This document shows positions 1 to 11,103 of a DNA stretch of 64,000 nucleotides, piece by piece. The stretch lies in the NCBI GenBank assembly GCA_033961575.1, contig CM066740.1, forward strand, positions 61,945,213-62,009,212. Direction: 5' to 3'. The stretch's first letter is position 1, and every line of letters starts with the position of its first letter. The DNA is from Aselliscus stoliczkanus (taxonomy: Eukaryota; Chordata; Mammalia; Chiroptera; Hipposideridae). The notes below the pieces were generated by a model. It ran no database searches. It saw only the letters and a program-made list of their open reading frames with translations, and was not told the origin of the DNA. A program made the translations under genes and the position numbers.

Positions 1-750
1 ACAGTAGCTGCAGCAACCCATTTCATTAGTCTTAAAAGAGAATCTTGAACAGTGTGCTCACTGTAGCTGAGCACAAACACTTCCATTCCCTGGGTCAGGA
101 AATAATTTGTCTAAATTCATTTGTCAGGTCATTCACTTCATTAAGTTAAAGAGGAGACAATGTAACTAATAGTTTTCTCTGCTTGCAATGTATTCAATAT
201 CTCTCCTTTCATTTTAATGCTGAAAGTAATTTACTGATTAAAAATCATTTTTCATTTTTGTTGCAGGGGTTTCTTTTCTTCCTGCTTATACTTTCTTCTT
301 TCCCCCTGCCTTTCAGAAATTTTCACTCTAGCTCTGGGATGTCCTTTTTCTTTTTTCCTTTTTTTTTTTCTTTTCTGTTTAATGAAGCTTCAAAAGGTTT
401 AATTTCTGGAGCCATCAAGTCACTACCCTTTCAGATCTATTTGTTTTGACTCTAACAGAACCTATCATTGTACAAAGAAAGTCTTTCAGAAAGAGTTAAT
501 TTGCAACCCTGATCTCAACAGAGGCTAATTTTCAGGAGAGAATTTAAACCAGCAAGTGTCTCCTGTTCGAGAAGCAGCCAGGGGGCCAGTGGTGAGTGAG
601 TGAACTCCTAGCAGGCTGCTTCTGTGCAGTGGGATGGGACATGCCTTCGACCTGGGCAGTGGCCAGTGGCAGCTTTAAGGTAGAAACGAAATGCTGTTTA
701 TTTTCCTTCCCACATCCTGGATTTGGGCAGTTAAAAAAATGTGCTGTGAT

Positions 751-858
751 TTTTTTTTTTTTCGTTTAAGAGGGCAGTGTCAATGGCCCTCATATGTGGG
801 ATCCGAACCCAGGCCGCTGGCATCCCAAGCCAGCTCTTAACCACCGCGCCACTCGGCC
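751..858 (-). mobile_element. Short tRNA-derived SINE (Rhin-1-like)
   Basis: Read on the minus strand, this is a tRNA-like head (GGCCGAGTGGCGCGGTGG, TTAAGAGCTGGCTTGGGATG) with a B-box-like GGTTCGGATCC. It ends at CACTGCCCTC followed by an A tail, seen here as a T run. The flanks carry the target-site duplication ctgtgat (744-750 and 859-865). It is one of the short-form copies in this window. The family name is inferred from the bat-like SINE sequence. Confidence 0.85.
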
Positions 859-1135
859 CTGTGATTTTTTTCACCTGTTTTTTTTTCATTTTACGAAAAA
901 AAAAAAAAAAAAGGAACTGAGAGGGAATAAACTGCTCTTGGATTGATTGATTCCTTTTCCTTTGTGACATGCTTCTGCTTTAGTTGTATTTAGACTAATA
1001 GAAGCTATTTCTTCCCAATGATGTTTTTTTTAATTGAGCAGCATGTATAAAGTAATTGGCATTTGCTTCCCAGAAATATTGTCATGTCATATTCTTGATT
1101 CTTATCCCCCAAGTGAAGTTTATTATTTTACTCTT

Positions 1136-1149
1136 CCCCCCCCCCCCCC
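1136..1149. repeat. Homopolymer C run
   Basis: Fourteen consecutive C residues follow a CT-rich stretch. Such runs vary in length and are prone to sequencing error, so the exact number should not be trusted. Confidence 0.9.
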
Positions 1150-2793
1150 GCAGAAGTGAATCAATTCTTGGGTAGCAATTCAACCACAGTATCAAGTATC
1201 AGTATCAAGAAAATTCATTGCCTTGTGATGTGTGAAAGTGCATTTTGAAAAGAACAAGGAATGCTTTTGGCTCCAACTTTAAATATTTTACTATCAGTTC
1301 AGCATCTAAGTTTTACTGTCAAATGCTTTTCTTTCATCTTATAAGGAATTTAGTTATTATAATATTGAGAAATTTCAGAGAGAATGTTGATAGAAGAAGA
1401 TGGTATAATGAACAGGGATGAAAAGCACAGGGCTAAGAGCGGGAGTAGCTATCACAGTAAGGTCAAAGAAAATAAATCATTGCGCACCTCAGCTTATAGG
1501 ATACCCAGGAGGTGATTTCTAAACCTGTGACCCTTAACCCCAGGGTTCCAGCTGAAAGTTCTTTCTTGATGTAGACCAATTTAGAAAGGGAACCTTTTAC
1601 AATTTAGTAATCAGCCCTTTCCAAGCCTTTGCACAAAAGATTTTTTTCTGCCCTGGTTTGTGTCATATTTAGATCAAATTTGGAAAGTGAAGCAATTAAA
1701 ATGTCAAAACCTTTCATTAGTAGTCTGCAATTTGAAAAACGAAAGAGCTTTGATCTGTGACCCTTTGGACTGAACGGTCCAGTCATTCATGTTACAGAAT
1801 TTCAAGTCCAGGATTTGGTTGCAGTTTGATTTTACTTCTTTGAGACATAGCTTGAATGCTTCCATTTGATTTTGTACTTTCAACACATTTTCGGGATCTG
1901 TTGATTTGGGAAGCTCTGTACCATATGGTCTTGATAAGGTGATAGATTTTCATATCCTGGAAATTGGCAGGAAAGGGTAAAATATGAATCAGATGTGAGA
2001 AGGGAAAATTAAGAATTTGGGCCTAAGTCACTCATCTCATGAAATATCTTCTAAGGCCTGTAATTCCCATAAAATCAATTTTAAGGACAATTTTTTTTTT
2101 TGCGGGGGGAGGAAGGGGTTGTGTGTGCGTGTCCCCACCACATCGGAGTAATTCTTTTAAATCCTCTTAAAAGTAGAGAGCCTCCTTCTACAAGTAATGG
2201 CACTTAACATTTCTTGGTTAGCCCTTAGGAAAATACCTCAGACTTCAAGGGTCAAACGGGGACCCTGCTTCGCCTTTCTTGAAAAAGAGATGGTATAGGA
2301 AGATATGGGCAAGGGAGCAGGTGCAGCGTAAAAAGGGTAACAAGACACATTTTCATCTGGGAGTTGATGGCTTTTGGAGAAAGATGAGAGGCAACCACAC
2401 AGTAACACAAAGCCAGATATAGACACCAAGAAGGTAAAAACGCCCTGGCCGCAGTCTTGCAACAAACAAAAACAAACTTAAGTAAAAAAGAAAAGGGTGC
2501 CTTCCGCGATTCCTAGCGGTGGGATAGAGGGGGCTGAAGTGGAGGGTTTTCTTTATCCCACAGAGCATTCAGATTCAGGAGGCCTGACATTTCATCCGGT
2601 CGGCGTGTGCGCCGCCGGCTGCTGGGGAAGATGCGGGGCGAATCCACTGCTGGGCTCTTTCTTTCCTTCACCGCACCCGGGGGCTGTGACTCCCCATCTG
2701 CGCGCAGGGCCAGAAGCGGGCCTGGGCGTGTGCCCAGTTCTCGGACCTGCAGGGACCCGCCCGCTGACTGCCGGGCCCGTGGCGCTCCAGCGC

Positions 2794-2870
2794 GCAGCGG
2801 GTTAAGGCGCGGGGGCGGGGGCGAGGGGCGGAGGGAGCGCGCCCGCGTCCCCGGCCCGCAGCGGGTTAAG
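2794..2870 (+). promoter_or_regulatory. Duplicated GCAGCGGGTTAAG motif around the GC boxes
   Basis: The 13-mer GCAGCGGGTTAAG occurs at 2794-2806 and again at 2858-2870. The copies are 64 bp apart, in the same orientation, one on each side of the GC boxes and within 155 bp of the start codon. An AT-containing GTTAA core in otherwise nearly pure GC sequence stands out. I do not recognise a factor for it. It may be a duplicated binding site or a local duplication. Confidence 0.6.
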
Positions 2871-2944
2871 CGCCGCCCGCGCGGAGAGGGCTGAACCCGG
2901 AGCCGCGGCTCCGAGCTCGCATTCGGATCCGCTAGAGCAGGAAG

Positions 2945-3028
2945 ATGGCGACGGACGGCGCGAGCTGCGAGCCCGACTTCTCCCACGCCCCCGAAGACGC
3001 GGCGGGGGCCACCGCGGAGGCGGCGGCG
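2945..3028 (+). CDS. CTTNBP2: CTTNBP2 coding exon 1 (residues 1-28)
   Basis: This is the first coding exon of cortactin-binding protein 2, a neuronal scaffold that binds cortactin and the striatin-PP2A (STRIPAK) complex and stabilises dendritic spines. The 28 residues begin [20 protein letters not shown] and end in an Ala-rich stretch, matching the mammalian CTTNBP2 N-terminus. The start is fixed by a good context (A at -3, G at +4) and an in-frame TAG at 2933-2935, four codons upstream. The exon ends with GCG followed by the donor GTAACC, in phase 0 with exon 2. The leader is predicted to be disordered, with no signal peptide. The only doubt is whether alternative first exons exist. Confidence 0.95.
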
Positions 3029-4516
3029 GTAACCGGGGTCCAGGGATGGGCGCAGGGGCCGAGGAGACGCGGGCCGGGGTCACGGCTGGCGCCCCGGGGC
3101 GCCCCTCCCCGGCGCCCCCTGCTCAGGGTGCCTTCATGGCCAGAGGCCAGGTCCCGTCGGGAGAGGCGGCCCCCCGGGCTGGGGATCGCCCCTGTCCCTT
3201 CCGAGCCCGAAGGCCAGCGGCCCGGGCAGCCAGGTTCTCAGGGCTCCCTGCGTGCGTCTGCTACGACCCCCAGGCCCACTCCTGCCTCCGCTGCGGTCGG
3301 CTTTGGCCAGGGGTGAAAGCTGGGGTGTGTTTCCTGGCGGACTTGAACCCCCATTGTTCGCCTCTCGCTGCCCGCGTGGTTGTGGGCGCGTGTCTCGGGG
3401 GTGCCTGGCACCTCTCATCGGACCCAGGAACGCAGCGTGGGGGAGGCGGGTTACCGCCAAGCAGGTGTGGGGATGCCCATTGTGTGCGTGTTCGTGCGCT
3501 TGAGGCCCCCTGGGAGACGCGCCGTGCCCAGCTGTGGGCAGTGCTGCCGCCGAACGCCAGGTCCTTGGGTTCTGGCTGTCCGCGCTGCCCCATCCCTTGG
3601 CGTGTGGGGGGCGGGGGAGAGGTGCCCCAGCGAGGTGGAGGATCAGCTCCTGGTATCAACACATTGTTCGCCCCCGCTGGGGTCTACAAACCGAAATGAG
3701 CTTCCCACCCATGGCTGGTCCCCACTGTCACCCCAAGAATATCCGCGTGCAGAGTCTCAGTGATGTTTTCCAGCCCCTACCTTGGGGGAGGGCTGGACCC
3801 ACATTTCCTGGGTACAAACGATCTCCGGGTTTGGGAAGCAGCTTTGCAGGAGCTGCAAGGATCTGCAAAGAAAGGCAGCTCTGGGAACGCCTCCCACCTA
3901 TGGCGCGATCCCACCCGCCAGATGCCGGGTGGAGTGGAGAGGAGTATGGACGCCGCTCAGTTCTTCTCGTGACCTGAGCAGAATGGGTGCTTAAGCGGCA
4001 GAGGGCAGGGCCAGGTGTAAACAGCCAGGGCTGCTTTAACTTCCTCTCAGTTTGGAGGAAGGAAGGGCTTTCTGGAGCTGGAGAGGAGAGATGTGGAGGA
4101 AGCTGCTTGGGCGGGAGAGGAGCTGAGCTTGGGAAGGAACCGAGAAACAGGGAGAGAAGGGAAAAGGAGGAGGTGGAGGACGAAGGGCTGCTGATTTCCC
4201 CCTGTGAAGCTGGCAAGTTTTGATGTGAAACTTTTAGTAAAATTCATTTTTCATTCTTTACTTGGAAAATGTGAACTTGCTTAAGATTTCGAATGAAACC
4301 TGCCTACCTGCGATGTAATGAGTCAGTTCCCCTCTGTGAAGAACTGTAAGGAAGCTTGCTATTCATACAGCGAGCCTCTGGGAAGTTGAAATGACTGGGT
4401 GCCTTCATCCCCAAGAGATGGTAACAGGGAAGGGAAAGAAAGAGGGTGGTGTGTGTGTTTCCCAGGAAGGGTGAATTTGTTTCATCTACTTAGAACCGGC
4501 TTCTTTCTGCCTCAAG

Positions 4517-4629
4517 TTTTTTTTTTTTTTTTTTTTTGAGGGCAGTGTCACTGGCCCTCATATGTGGGACGGAACCAGGGCCGCTGGCTTCCCAAACCAG
4601 CGCTTAACCACCACGCCACTCGGCCAGCC
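4517..4629 (-). mobile_element. Short tRNA-derived SINE
   Basis: This is a short-form copy on the minus strand with a long T run (its A tail) at the left, then GAGGGCAGTGTCACTGGCC and the tRNA-like head ending in CCACTCGGCC. Imperfect flanking repeats ctgcctcaa and ctacctcaa suggest a target-site duplication. Confidence 0.85.
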
Positions 4630-6169
4630 CTACCTCAATATTTTATCACCGGACAATTAAACCAAACAAAAACATCTGATTACTGATCTATAATTTTATT
4701 TGATTAGATTGTAAACAGAATCTTGGACACCAAGCCGATTTTTGTGTTAACAAGGCCAGTGTTCCCCTTCTGCTGTGGAAAATTTCCAGGCATCTGATTT
4801 TCAGATGCGTGTAGGTAGGGATTTGATCCTTTCACCCTGGGTAGTGGGAATAGCCATGGGAAATCTGTGAAAGGGAAACTCCTTTGTTATTCCCATAGAC
4901 TTCTTGAGGGTTCCGAGGAGATACAATAAGGATTCTTAATCTAACAGTTTTTTTTCTAAAATAACTTGACTTTTTAGTAAAATTTTGATGATGGCCTCTA
5001 TGCAGTAAACTGGGCATTGTACTTTTCACTAACATATGGTCCTTCCATATCAGCCACTTGTGCTATAGACTAATTTTTAAATTGAAGAAAAGCTAGGTTG
5101 AAGAATGCTTTTTTCATAACAGCTTATCTAATTAAAATTCAAAGATATTTTTATGCATTTTGGGTTAGTGGTAACTGAGGACTTAAATTCTTTTTGTTCT
5201 TAGTGAATAATTTACTTATTTATTTTTGTATTTTAGAGCTTTATTTCACTTCAAATTGGTTTACATACTATGGATTTTTATGTGTACATTTGGCAATAAT
5301 GAGCCAATAGAAACGCCAAAGCAGTAGGCTATTTTTGAAAGTGAGTGTTTTCACTAAGTTTTGACTGTTTAGATTGTTGCTTAGAGACAAGTTTAATTTA
5401 TAGTTTTCAGCTTAATATGATTTTCAGTGGAGGGTTTTAAATTTAGTTTGTGATCCTGTTCTTAGCTGTTTAAATCCTGTAAGCATCCCAAGTGTAAAGC
5501 TGGGTAACAGCTACATTATTTGACAGGACCATATTAATAGTTTTTGCTGTGAACCATTCTGAGAGACCTGGGTTATTTTCAGCGCCTTGACCAAATGTGA
5601 TGACTTTTATAGGCTATGTTGCTATTTGTACTCTGAAATTAGCTCCTAGTGGATAAGTAGTATGGAAAACAGAAATCTTTCTGCTTTTTATTTCACCAAA
5701 GAATTTAAAAGTGAAAGGAAAATGGAGATCTTGTTAGAGCTATGTTTGGGAAGCTGACCAACATCCTTATTCTGAGCTCTTCTGGAAGAGCTACTATGCA
5801 AAAGGGAGATATAAATTTTGTCGTGGTGATAGTGACATTAAAAAAACGTCAACAATGATTTTGTTAAAAATGTGCAACAGTAATGGTAAATTAACAGCTG
5901 GCACCTTGAAAATTTTGTTTCCAGTGACAGTGTTGAATGTAAATGCAATGAAAAGAAACTTCTTAGCCAATTTTGCTAATCTTTCTTAAAAAAACTAAAT
6001 GAGAGTTGTATGACAGTTACAGAATATTGCAAGTTTCCAGCATGATTTTTAACTAGAAAAAAAATCTAGATTTACCGAACACTTACTGAGATGGAGTCAT
6101 TATAGTTAACATTTTTGCTGTCCTCAAGTAACACATTTCAGTGTAGAAACTGACGTATACCAAGGAATC

Positions 6170-6470
6170 AAATCAGAGACAGTGGTGCCATGAGAGGCAC
6201 AAACAATTTGCATTAGGACTCTGGGGAGGAAGGGTCATAGAGAGGATGACGAGTGGGAGGATCTGGAGACAGTCCACAGAAGGATGGCATTTGAGCAGGG
6301 TCCTGAGCTAGAAGGAGGGCAGGGACAGAGTGACGACAGGAAGCTGTGTGGCTGGTGTCTAGGATGGCTTGAGAGGTTGGTTACCTGGGCATCTGTGAGG
6401 GGCTTTCAAAGTTGAGCCTAGAAGTTTCAGTTTCAATCTCATGTATGTACTTTAGAAAAATTGCCTAGAA
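6170..6470 (-). repeat. Old LINE2-like relic
   Basis: The wording of this stretch (atttgagcagggtcctgagc, aggaagctgtgtggctggtg) follows the antisense pattern of the L2 3' region. It is strongly diverged and the limits are approximate. Confidence 0.35.
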
Positions 6471-8686
6471 GTTGAGAAAACAGACTAAAATATTCCCCCA
6501 ACATTATGGAATATAGCCGCTTTTTCATTCTGTCTTCTTTTTTTTCTTAAATAATAGGTTGTATATTTCTGTCTGCACCTTTTCTTTTTAACTTTATTAT
6601 TATTGTTGTTGTATCATTATTAGTATATTTCTCAAGGGAGCAATTTTGTTTACAAAAAAGCATTTGTCCTCTCAGTGATTGAATCGATGCCTAGGCTAGA
6701 TGCCAGCTGGTTCTATCCTCTTGTGTCTCAGGTAACTTTGTAGTTGAGAGAATGTTTCACTGACTTAGCACTCAGTCAGCCATTTACAAAGATCCGCTGT
6801 TTATCACATGGAGAGCAAGGCTGTGTTCCCCAGCGCGGGCAGCCTGCTTGGTCAGGAAGAGCTGTGTGGGTTTGTTTGTAGAAGAAACAAGGGTAGCTTA
6901 GCCCTGCGCCAGGCATACGGTTGGTGTTACCAATATTGATTGAAAGAAAGAAATGAACACCCACCAAGAAGCGGTGTCATAGTACTTAATGTTGATTGGC
7001 TAATTGGATAATTTACTTTGTGTGTTACCAGATTGTAATGAAACATCTACTGGCCTATGCTTTGTAATAATTAACATAGATACTACAGATCTTTTCTTCT
7101 TTCAGAAAGATGACCCTGATTCTTTTTTGATTTTCATTTGTATATTGTCCCTGCTTTTCTGAATGACATTTTAGATACTATACAGACTTTAAACAAGGAA
7201 CTTAATATCCAAAACTATTCATTTTCCCTTCAGATTTGTTTTCTCATCAAAATAATCATTGAGTCCGGGAATGTGGTGGTGGGATAGTAACCACACCACT
7301 CCCACCTGGAATTCTTCCAGTAATGGAGTCAAGGCCAAACCACTCACTGGGGTGTGGAGGTGCTGATGATCCTGAAAGGTCAAGACAGAAATGCAGGGGC
7401 ATTTGGAAAACAGGAAAAGAGAATAACAGAAAAGATGGGGCAGGAAGAAGGTCAGGCAAGGCTTTGGAATCGTTTGGAAATCCCCAGAAATGTAGGGATT
7501 GAATGTGCGTAGGGTGGATGGAGCACTTTGTCTCCCTCCTGCCCCCACATATTGTACTTTGCCATCTAAGAACGTCTGAGTATGGCTTTGGGAGACTTTA
7601 GTTGAATGTACTTGCCTGCATTCTCTATTGGAGCTCCTTTGTAAGACTTATTATATAACATAGAAAAGGAAACTTGTCTTTTGTCTTTGACAATTAGATA
7701 CAGAAATGGGAAACGTTTACAAGAGAGATGATGATGATGATGGTGACATTGTAACAAAAGATTTTCTTAATTTTAGTTTCATCTGTTATAAATAACTTAC
7801 ACAGAAATAATGAGGGCATAATTGTAATGCTATGCACAATATGATGTCATCCATGTAGAAATCCTGATTTTAGGGGGAAAATGTTGTATAAATTGTTTGT
7901 ACATAACCATACAGTTTGAGAATGAATTTAAAAGGCTATTACAATAAGTGCAGAACAGCCATTGTGACATTGCTAGGTGGAATGGATACTTGTTTGCAAA
8001 TGATTTGGTTTTGACCTTTTCATATTTCATTAAAAAGGCAACAAGATGATTCCAAAGGCCTGAGCTCGCCCACAGTAGGGCTCTGTAACTGCAGGAACGT
8101 CCCTTCGCCTTCCCCTTTGAAAACCACCGTGCTGTCACTGGCCACCTACAGATAATTAAGGGGATACTCTCCAGGGATGAGACACTTCTGAAAGGACAGT
8201 TACTGGATCTGGATGCCACTTTCATGTGGAGGCAACCCATGTCCCACAGAGGACTGACTTAGAAAAGCTGAGTTAGGATGGAAACAGACATTTGTTTTAG
8301 CGGAGTGGCATAGGAAATGGAGACTGTGAGGAGATGTGAAAGGGGGAAAGGTGGTTGCTGTACTTAATTATCAGAGGCTGCTATCCCGGTTGAGCCACTT
8401 TTCTGCTTTTTAGCTCAGTTTTCTCAACTTAAAATTAGTTACATTCATTACCAGGCTTCCTTCCTGATGTTCTGTTCACTTGTCAGCCTTACCTTCTCTC
8501 AGTCTACTGAGCTGCTGGTCTCGCCTGACAGACCCAGGTGGTGTGGTTGATTTAAGGTGTGTGACCTGGGGACCTCAGCCCACGTTTTTGGCATGCTGTG
8601 TTAGAGGAACACGCCAAGTTGCCCTGTTTAGATCACTCTAAACGGTTTTTGAAACAATGAATGGAAAAATGGTTCGATTATCAGTT

Positions 8687-8716
8687 ACTTAGTTGCCCCA
8701 AGAGTGGCAACTAAGT
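8687..8716. repeat. Short perfect hairpin, 11-bp arms
   Basis: ACTTAGTTGCC is followed after 8 nt by its exact reverse complement GGCAACTAAGT. It lies in otherwise unremarkable intron and is not part of any repeat I recognise. Confidence 0.8.
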
Positions 8717-9548
8717 ATTGTATTTTAGTAAGATTGGTATATCATATACATGCTTTGTGCTTTTATCCTGAGTGAAATCGTGGGCATTTTATACCAAAGG
8801 TGGGAGATAAAATCATGTAAAGATGTGCTACTTTTGCTGTCCTGACACACCTAGTAGAGGTAAGAAAACAGAAAGTTAAAATAGATAAGTAAGTTTAATA
8901 TAAAGAGAAAATACACGAAGCAGGAATGACATGATTAATTGCCAAATAAAGGATTGAAATACCTGGTCTGAACTGAGAGAAGGAGAGAGAGACTCCTGGA
9001 GTCTGGAGAGACATACAAAAGTGGGGTTTGAGCTGTGTCCTAAATACGAATTAGAGAAGAAAGAAGGATTGGGAAGAGTGAAGTCAGAGGTCTGCAAACC
9101 CAGTCAGGAATAGGCACACTTTCCTCTGTGCAGGGAGAAATCAGGAGGAATCGCAAAGGAAGACATAGCTTCAGAGGTTTGAAATAGTTTTAAAGCATGA
9201 AAACATGTACTTTTCTTCATGAAAGTCCTTATAATTGTCCAAATCCACGTTTTCTTAACATTGTAAATGTTAAATATTATAGATGTTAATATTGTAAATC
9301 CTGAAAAGTTGGATTTAATTTTTTTCATGTTCATGATACAGTCATGAAATCAAATTTTGATTTTTTTCTTGAAATCTCAAGATGACTCTCACTGCTTTCC
9401 CCCTCTTTACTGCCTTCCTTATTCATCCCCAGGGCATCAACCTTGTGTACACAGAAAGCCCTCAATGCATTATTATTTATTAGTATGCACTATTAAACTG
9501 AGAAGAAAATACATTTCTGTAACTTCTAAGCAAAGAAGCAAAATCAGT

Positions 9549-9581
9549 TTTCCTCAAATCTTTCTGAAAGATTTGAGGAAA
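9549..9581. repeat. 33-nt perfect palindrome, 16-bp arms
   Basis: TTTCCTCAAATCTTTC is followed by a single T and then its exact reverse complement GAAAGATTTGAGGAAA. The symmetry stops abruptly at both ends. No terminal-repeat transposon explains it. Confidence 0.9.
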
Positions 9582-10249
9582 TGACCTAAATTTCCTAAGT
9601 CCAGTAAACCAGTTACCCTGATGGTATGTGAAATTAGGACATTTAGGAGCTGGAAGAGATTTAGACATCGCTTAGTACATTCTCATTTTATCACTGACAA
9701 ACCTGAGATCCAACGAAATGAAATAGCATCCCTCCAGTCCATCTGCCTTCTGAGGGACCCTCCTCCCTTCCACTAGATTTCGAACTGGAAATGTTCTTGG
9801 TGTCTGTGCAAAGAGCTAGAGGACATGGCTAGCTTTGTGTTTGGTCACTAGGTTGTCACCATAACTGATGTTTGGGGAAAATGCTGAGGGACACTTCTGC
9901 CACTGTGGCTCATAGTATTTCCCGAAGGCTTTTCGGCAGCCGTCAGTGTGCTGACTCCGTTAATTCTTAAAGAATATGGGGAAGGGCCTCCTGGTCCCAT
10001 TTGGCTCTGACTGTAATTATACATATAAACCCAGTATTTTTGAATTTTCTTTTTGTCGGGGACAGTGGTCGTGGAGGAGACTTGGTATTGACCTATGTTT
10101 CGTTCTGGCAATTTAAGATGACAGTTCCGCCAGGCTCTGGTTTCTCCTCTCCCTCCCTTTCCCTCTCTGAGCCTATTTGAGAAAATATAGAAGCATGCCC
10201 TCTCCATGCCCACCCCAAGTAATATAGAGCTATTGAAAACTGCTGTGTA

Positions 10250-10333
10250 GGGCCTGCCGAGTGGCGCGGTGGTTAAGCGCTGGCTTGGGAAGCCAGCGAC
10301 CCTGGTTCAGGTCCCATGTATGAAGGCCAGTGA
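10250..10333 (+). mobile_element. Truncated tRNA-derived SINE
   Basis: A plus-strand SINE head (GGGCCTGCCGAGTGGCGCGG, TTAAGCGCTGGCTTGGGAAG) runs into an imperfect TA-rich repeat where the CACTGCCCTC end should be. The tail has probably been replaced by expansion of the AT microsatellite. Confidence 0.8.
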
Positions 10334-10422
10334 TATATAGATATATATAAAACTATATATCATATACTTATGTATTTTATATTATATATTTTACATATAT
10401 GTAATATATACATGTTATATAC

Positions 10423-10508
10423 CAGGGATGCCAAAAAAATGTATACACGTGACTTTTGTTATCGGTACATATTGAGTAGTACAATATACATTTTTTTGGC
10501 ACCTCCTG
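10423..10508. mobile_element. 86-bp MITE with terminal inverted repeats
   Basis: The left end CAGGGATGCCAAAAAAATG and the right end (read inverted, CAGGAGGTGCCAAAAAAATG) are terminal inverted repeats of about 23 bp around a 40-bp core without coding capacity. The element sits in TA-rich DNA, so a TA target duplication is plausible. It looks like a Tc1/mariner-type miniature element. Family not recognised. Confidence 0.7.
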
Positions 10509-10528
10509 TATGTGTGTATATGTATATA

Positions 10529-11103
10529 TATGAGGTATAACAATTAAGTTCGCAAACTTGTTTCAACGATGTTGCTAACTTTTTTGATATCAGAGGGATT
10601 ATTCATTATGAATTTTGTGTTAACTGGACAAACAGTTAACCAAGTTTATTATTTGGAAGTGCTGAAAAGGCTGCGTAAAAAAGTTAGACAACGCGAATTT
10701 TTCACCAACAGTTCATGGCTCTTGCATCACGACAATGCACCAGCTCACCCGGCACTGTCTGTGAGGGAGTTTTTAGTCAGTAAACAAATAACTGTATTGG
10801 AACACCCTCCCTACTCACCTCATCTGGCCCCCAATGACTTCTTTCTTTACCCGAAGATAAAGGAAATATTGAAAGGAAGACATTTTGATGACATTCAGGA
10901 CATCAAGGGTAATACAATGACAGCTCTGATGGCCATTCTAGAAAAAGAGTTCCAAAATTGCTTTGAAGGGTGGACTAGGCACTGGCGTTCTTGCATAGTT
11001 TCCCAAGGGGAGTACTTTGAAGGTGACCATAGTGATATTCAGCAATGAGGTATGTAGCACTTTTCTGGAATGAGTTCGCGAACTTAATTTTCCTACTTCA
11101 TGT
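10529..11103 (+). mobile_element. Internally deleted mariner transposon
   Basis: The ends are inverted copies of each other around the core AATTAAGTTCGC: the left end reads on with AAACTT and the right end, inverted, with GAACTC. The outer parts (TGAGGTATAAC and TGAAGTAGGAA) also pair. The flanks are TA-rich as expected for TA insertion. The element is about 575 bp against the usual 1.3 kb, and only the transposase C-terminal half remains. It lies directly beside the MITE at 10423-10508. Confidence 0.85.
10569..11048 (+). pseudogene. Mariner transposase, C-terminal remnant
   Basis: This open frame of 159 codons encodes the second half of a mariner transposase. It contains LLHHDNAPAH and HPPYSPHLAPND, whose two Asp residues are separated by 34 residues, the mariner D34D spacing, followed by FFLYPKIKEILKGRHFDD and a GEYFEGDH tail. 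The N-terminal DNA-binding helix-turn-helix domains and the first catalytic Asp are missing. The ATG used here is therefore not the original start. The protein cannot be active and is a relic of an internal deletion. The rest of the frame is undisturbed, which suggests a moderately recent element. Confidence 0.85.

Larger units (their letters stand above)
1..2480. other. Upstream non-genic DNA
   Basis: This AT-rich stretch lies upstream of the CTTNBP2 CpG island. It holds one short SINE (751-858), a 14-C run (1136-1149) and a few T tracts. No reading frame here resembles a known protein. The rest looks like unique or very old sequence that I cannot classify. Distal regulatory elements are possible but nothing in the sequence identifies one. 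Confidence 0.6.
2480..3640 (+). promoter_or_regulatory. CTTNBP2: CpG island and promoter of CTTNBP2
   Basis: GC content and CpG frequency rise sharply at about 2.5 kb and fall again after about 3.6 kb, spanning the start codon and the exon 1 donor. GC boxes of the Sp1 type (GGGGGCGGGG, GAGGGGCGGAG) lie at 2811-2833, about 115-130 bp before the ATG. No TATA box is evident, which suits a dispersed CpG-island promoter. The transcription start cannot be fixed from sequence alone; the region between about 2700 and 2944 is the likely 5' UTR. Many overlapping open frames here are a by-product of GC richness and are not genes. Confidence 0.85.

Noticed and set aside
2513..3977. Many long overlapping open frames on both strands
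   Set aside because: They lie in the CpG island, where stop codons are rare. They have biased composition, no domain and conflicting frames. Only 2945-3028 is supported, by identity to CTTNBP2 and by splice sites.
10569..11048. Active mariner transposase
   Set aside because: The N-terminal DNA-binding domain and the first catalytic Asp are absent.
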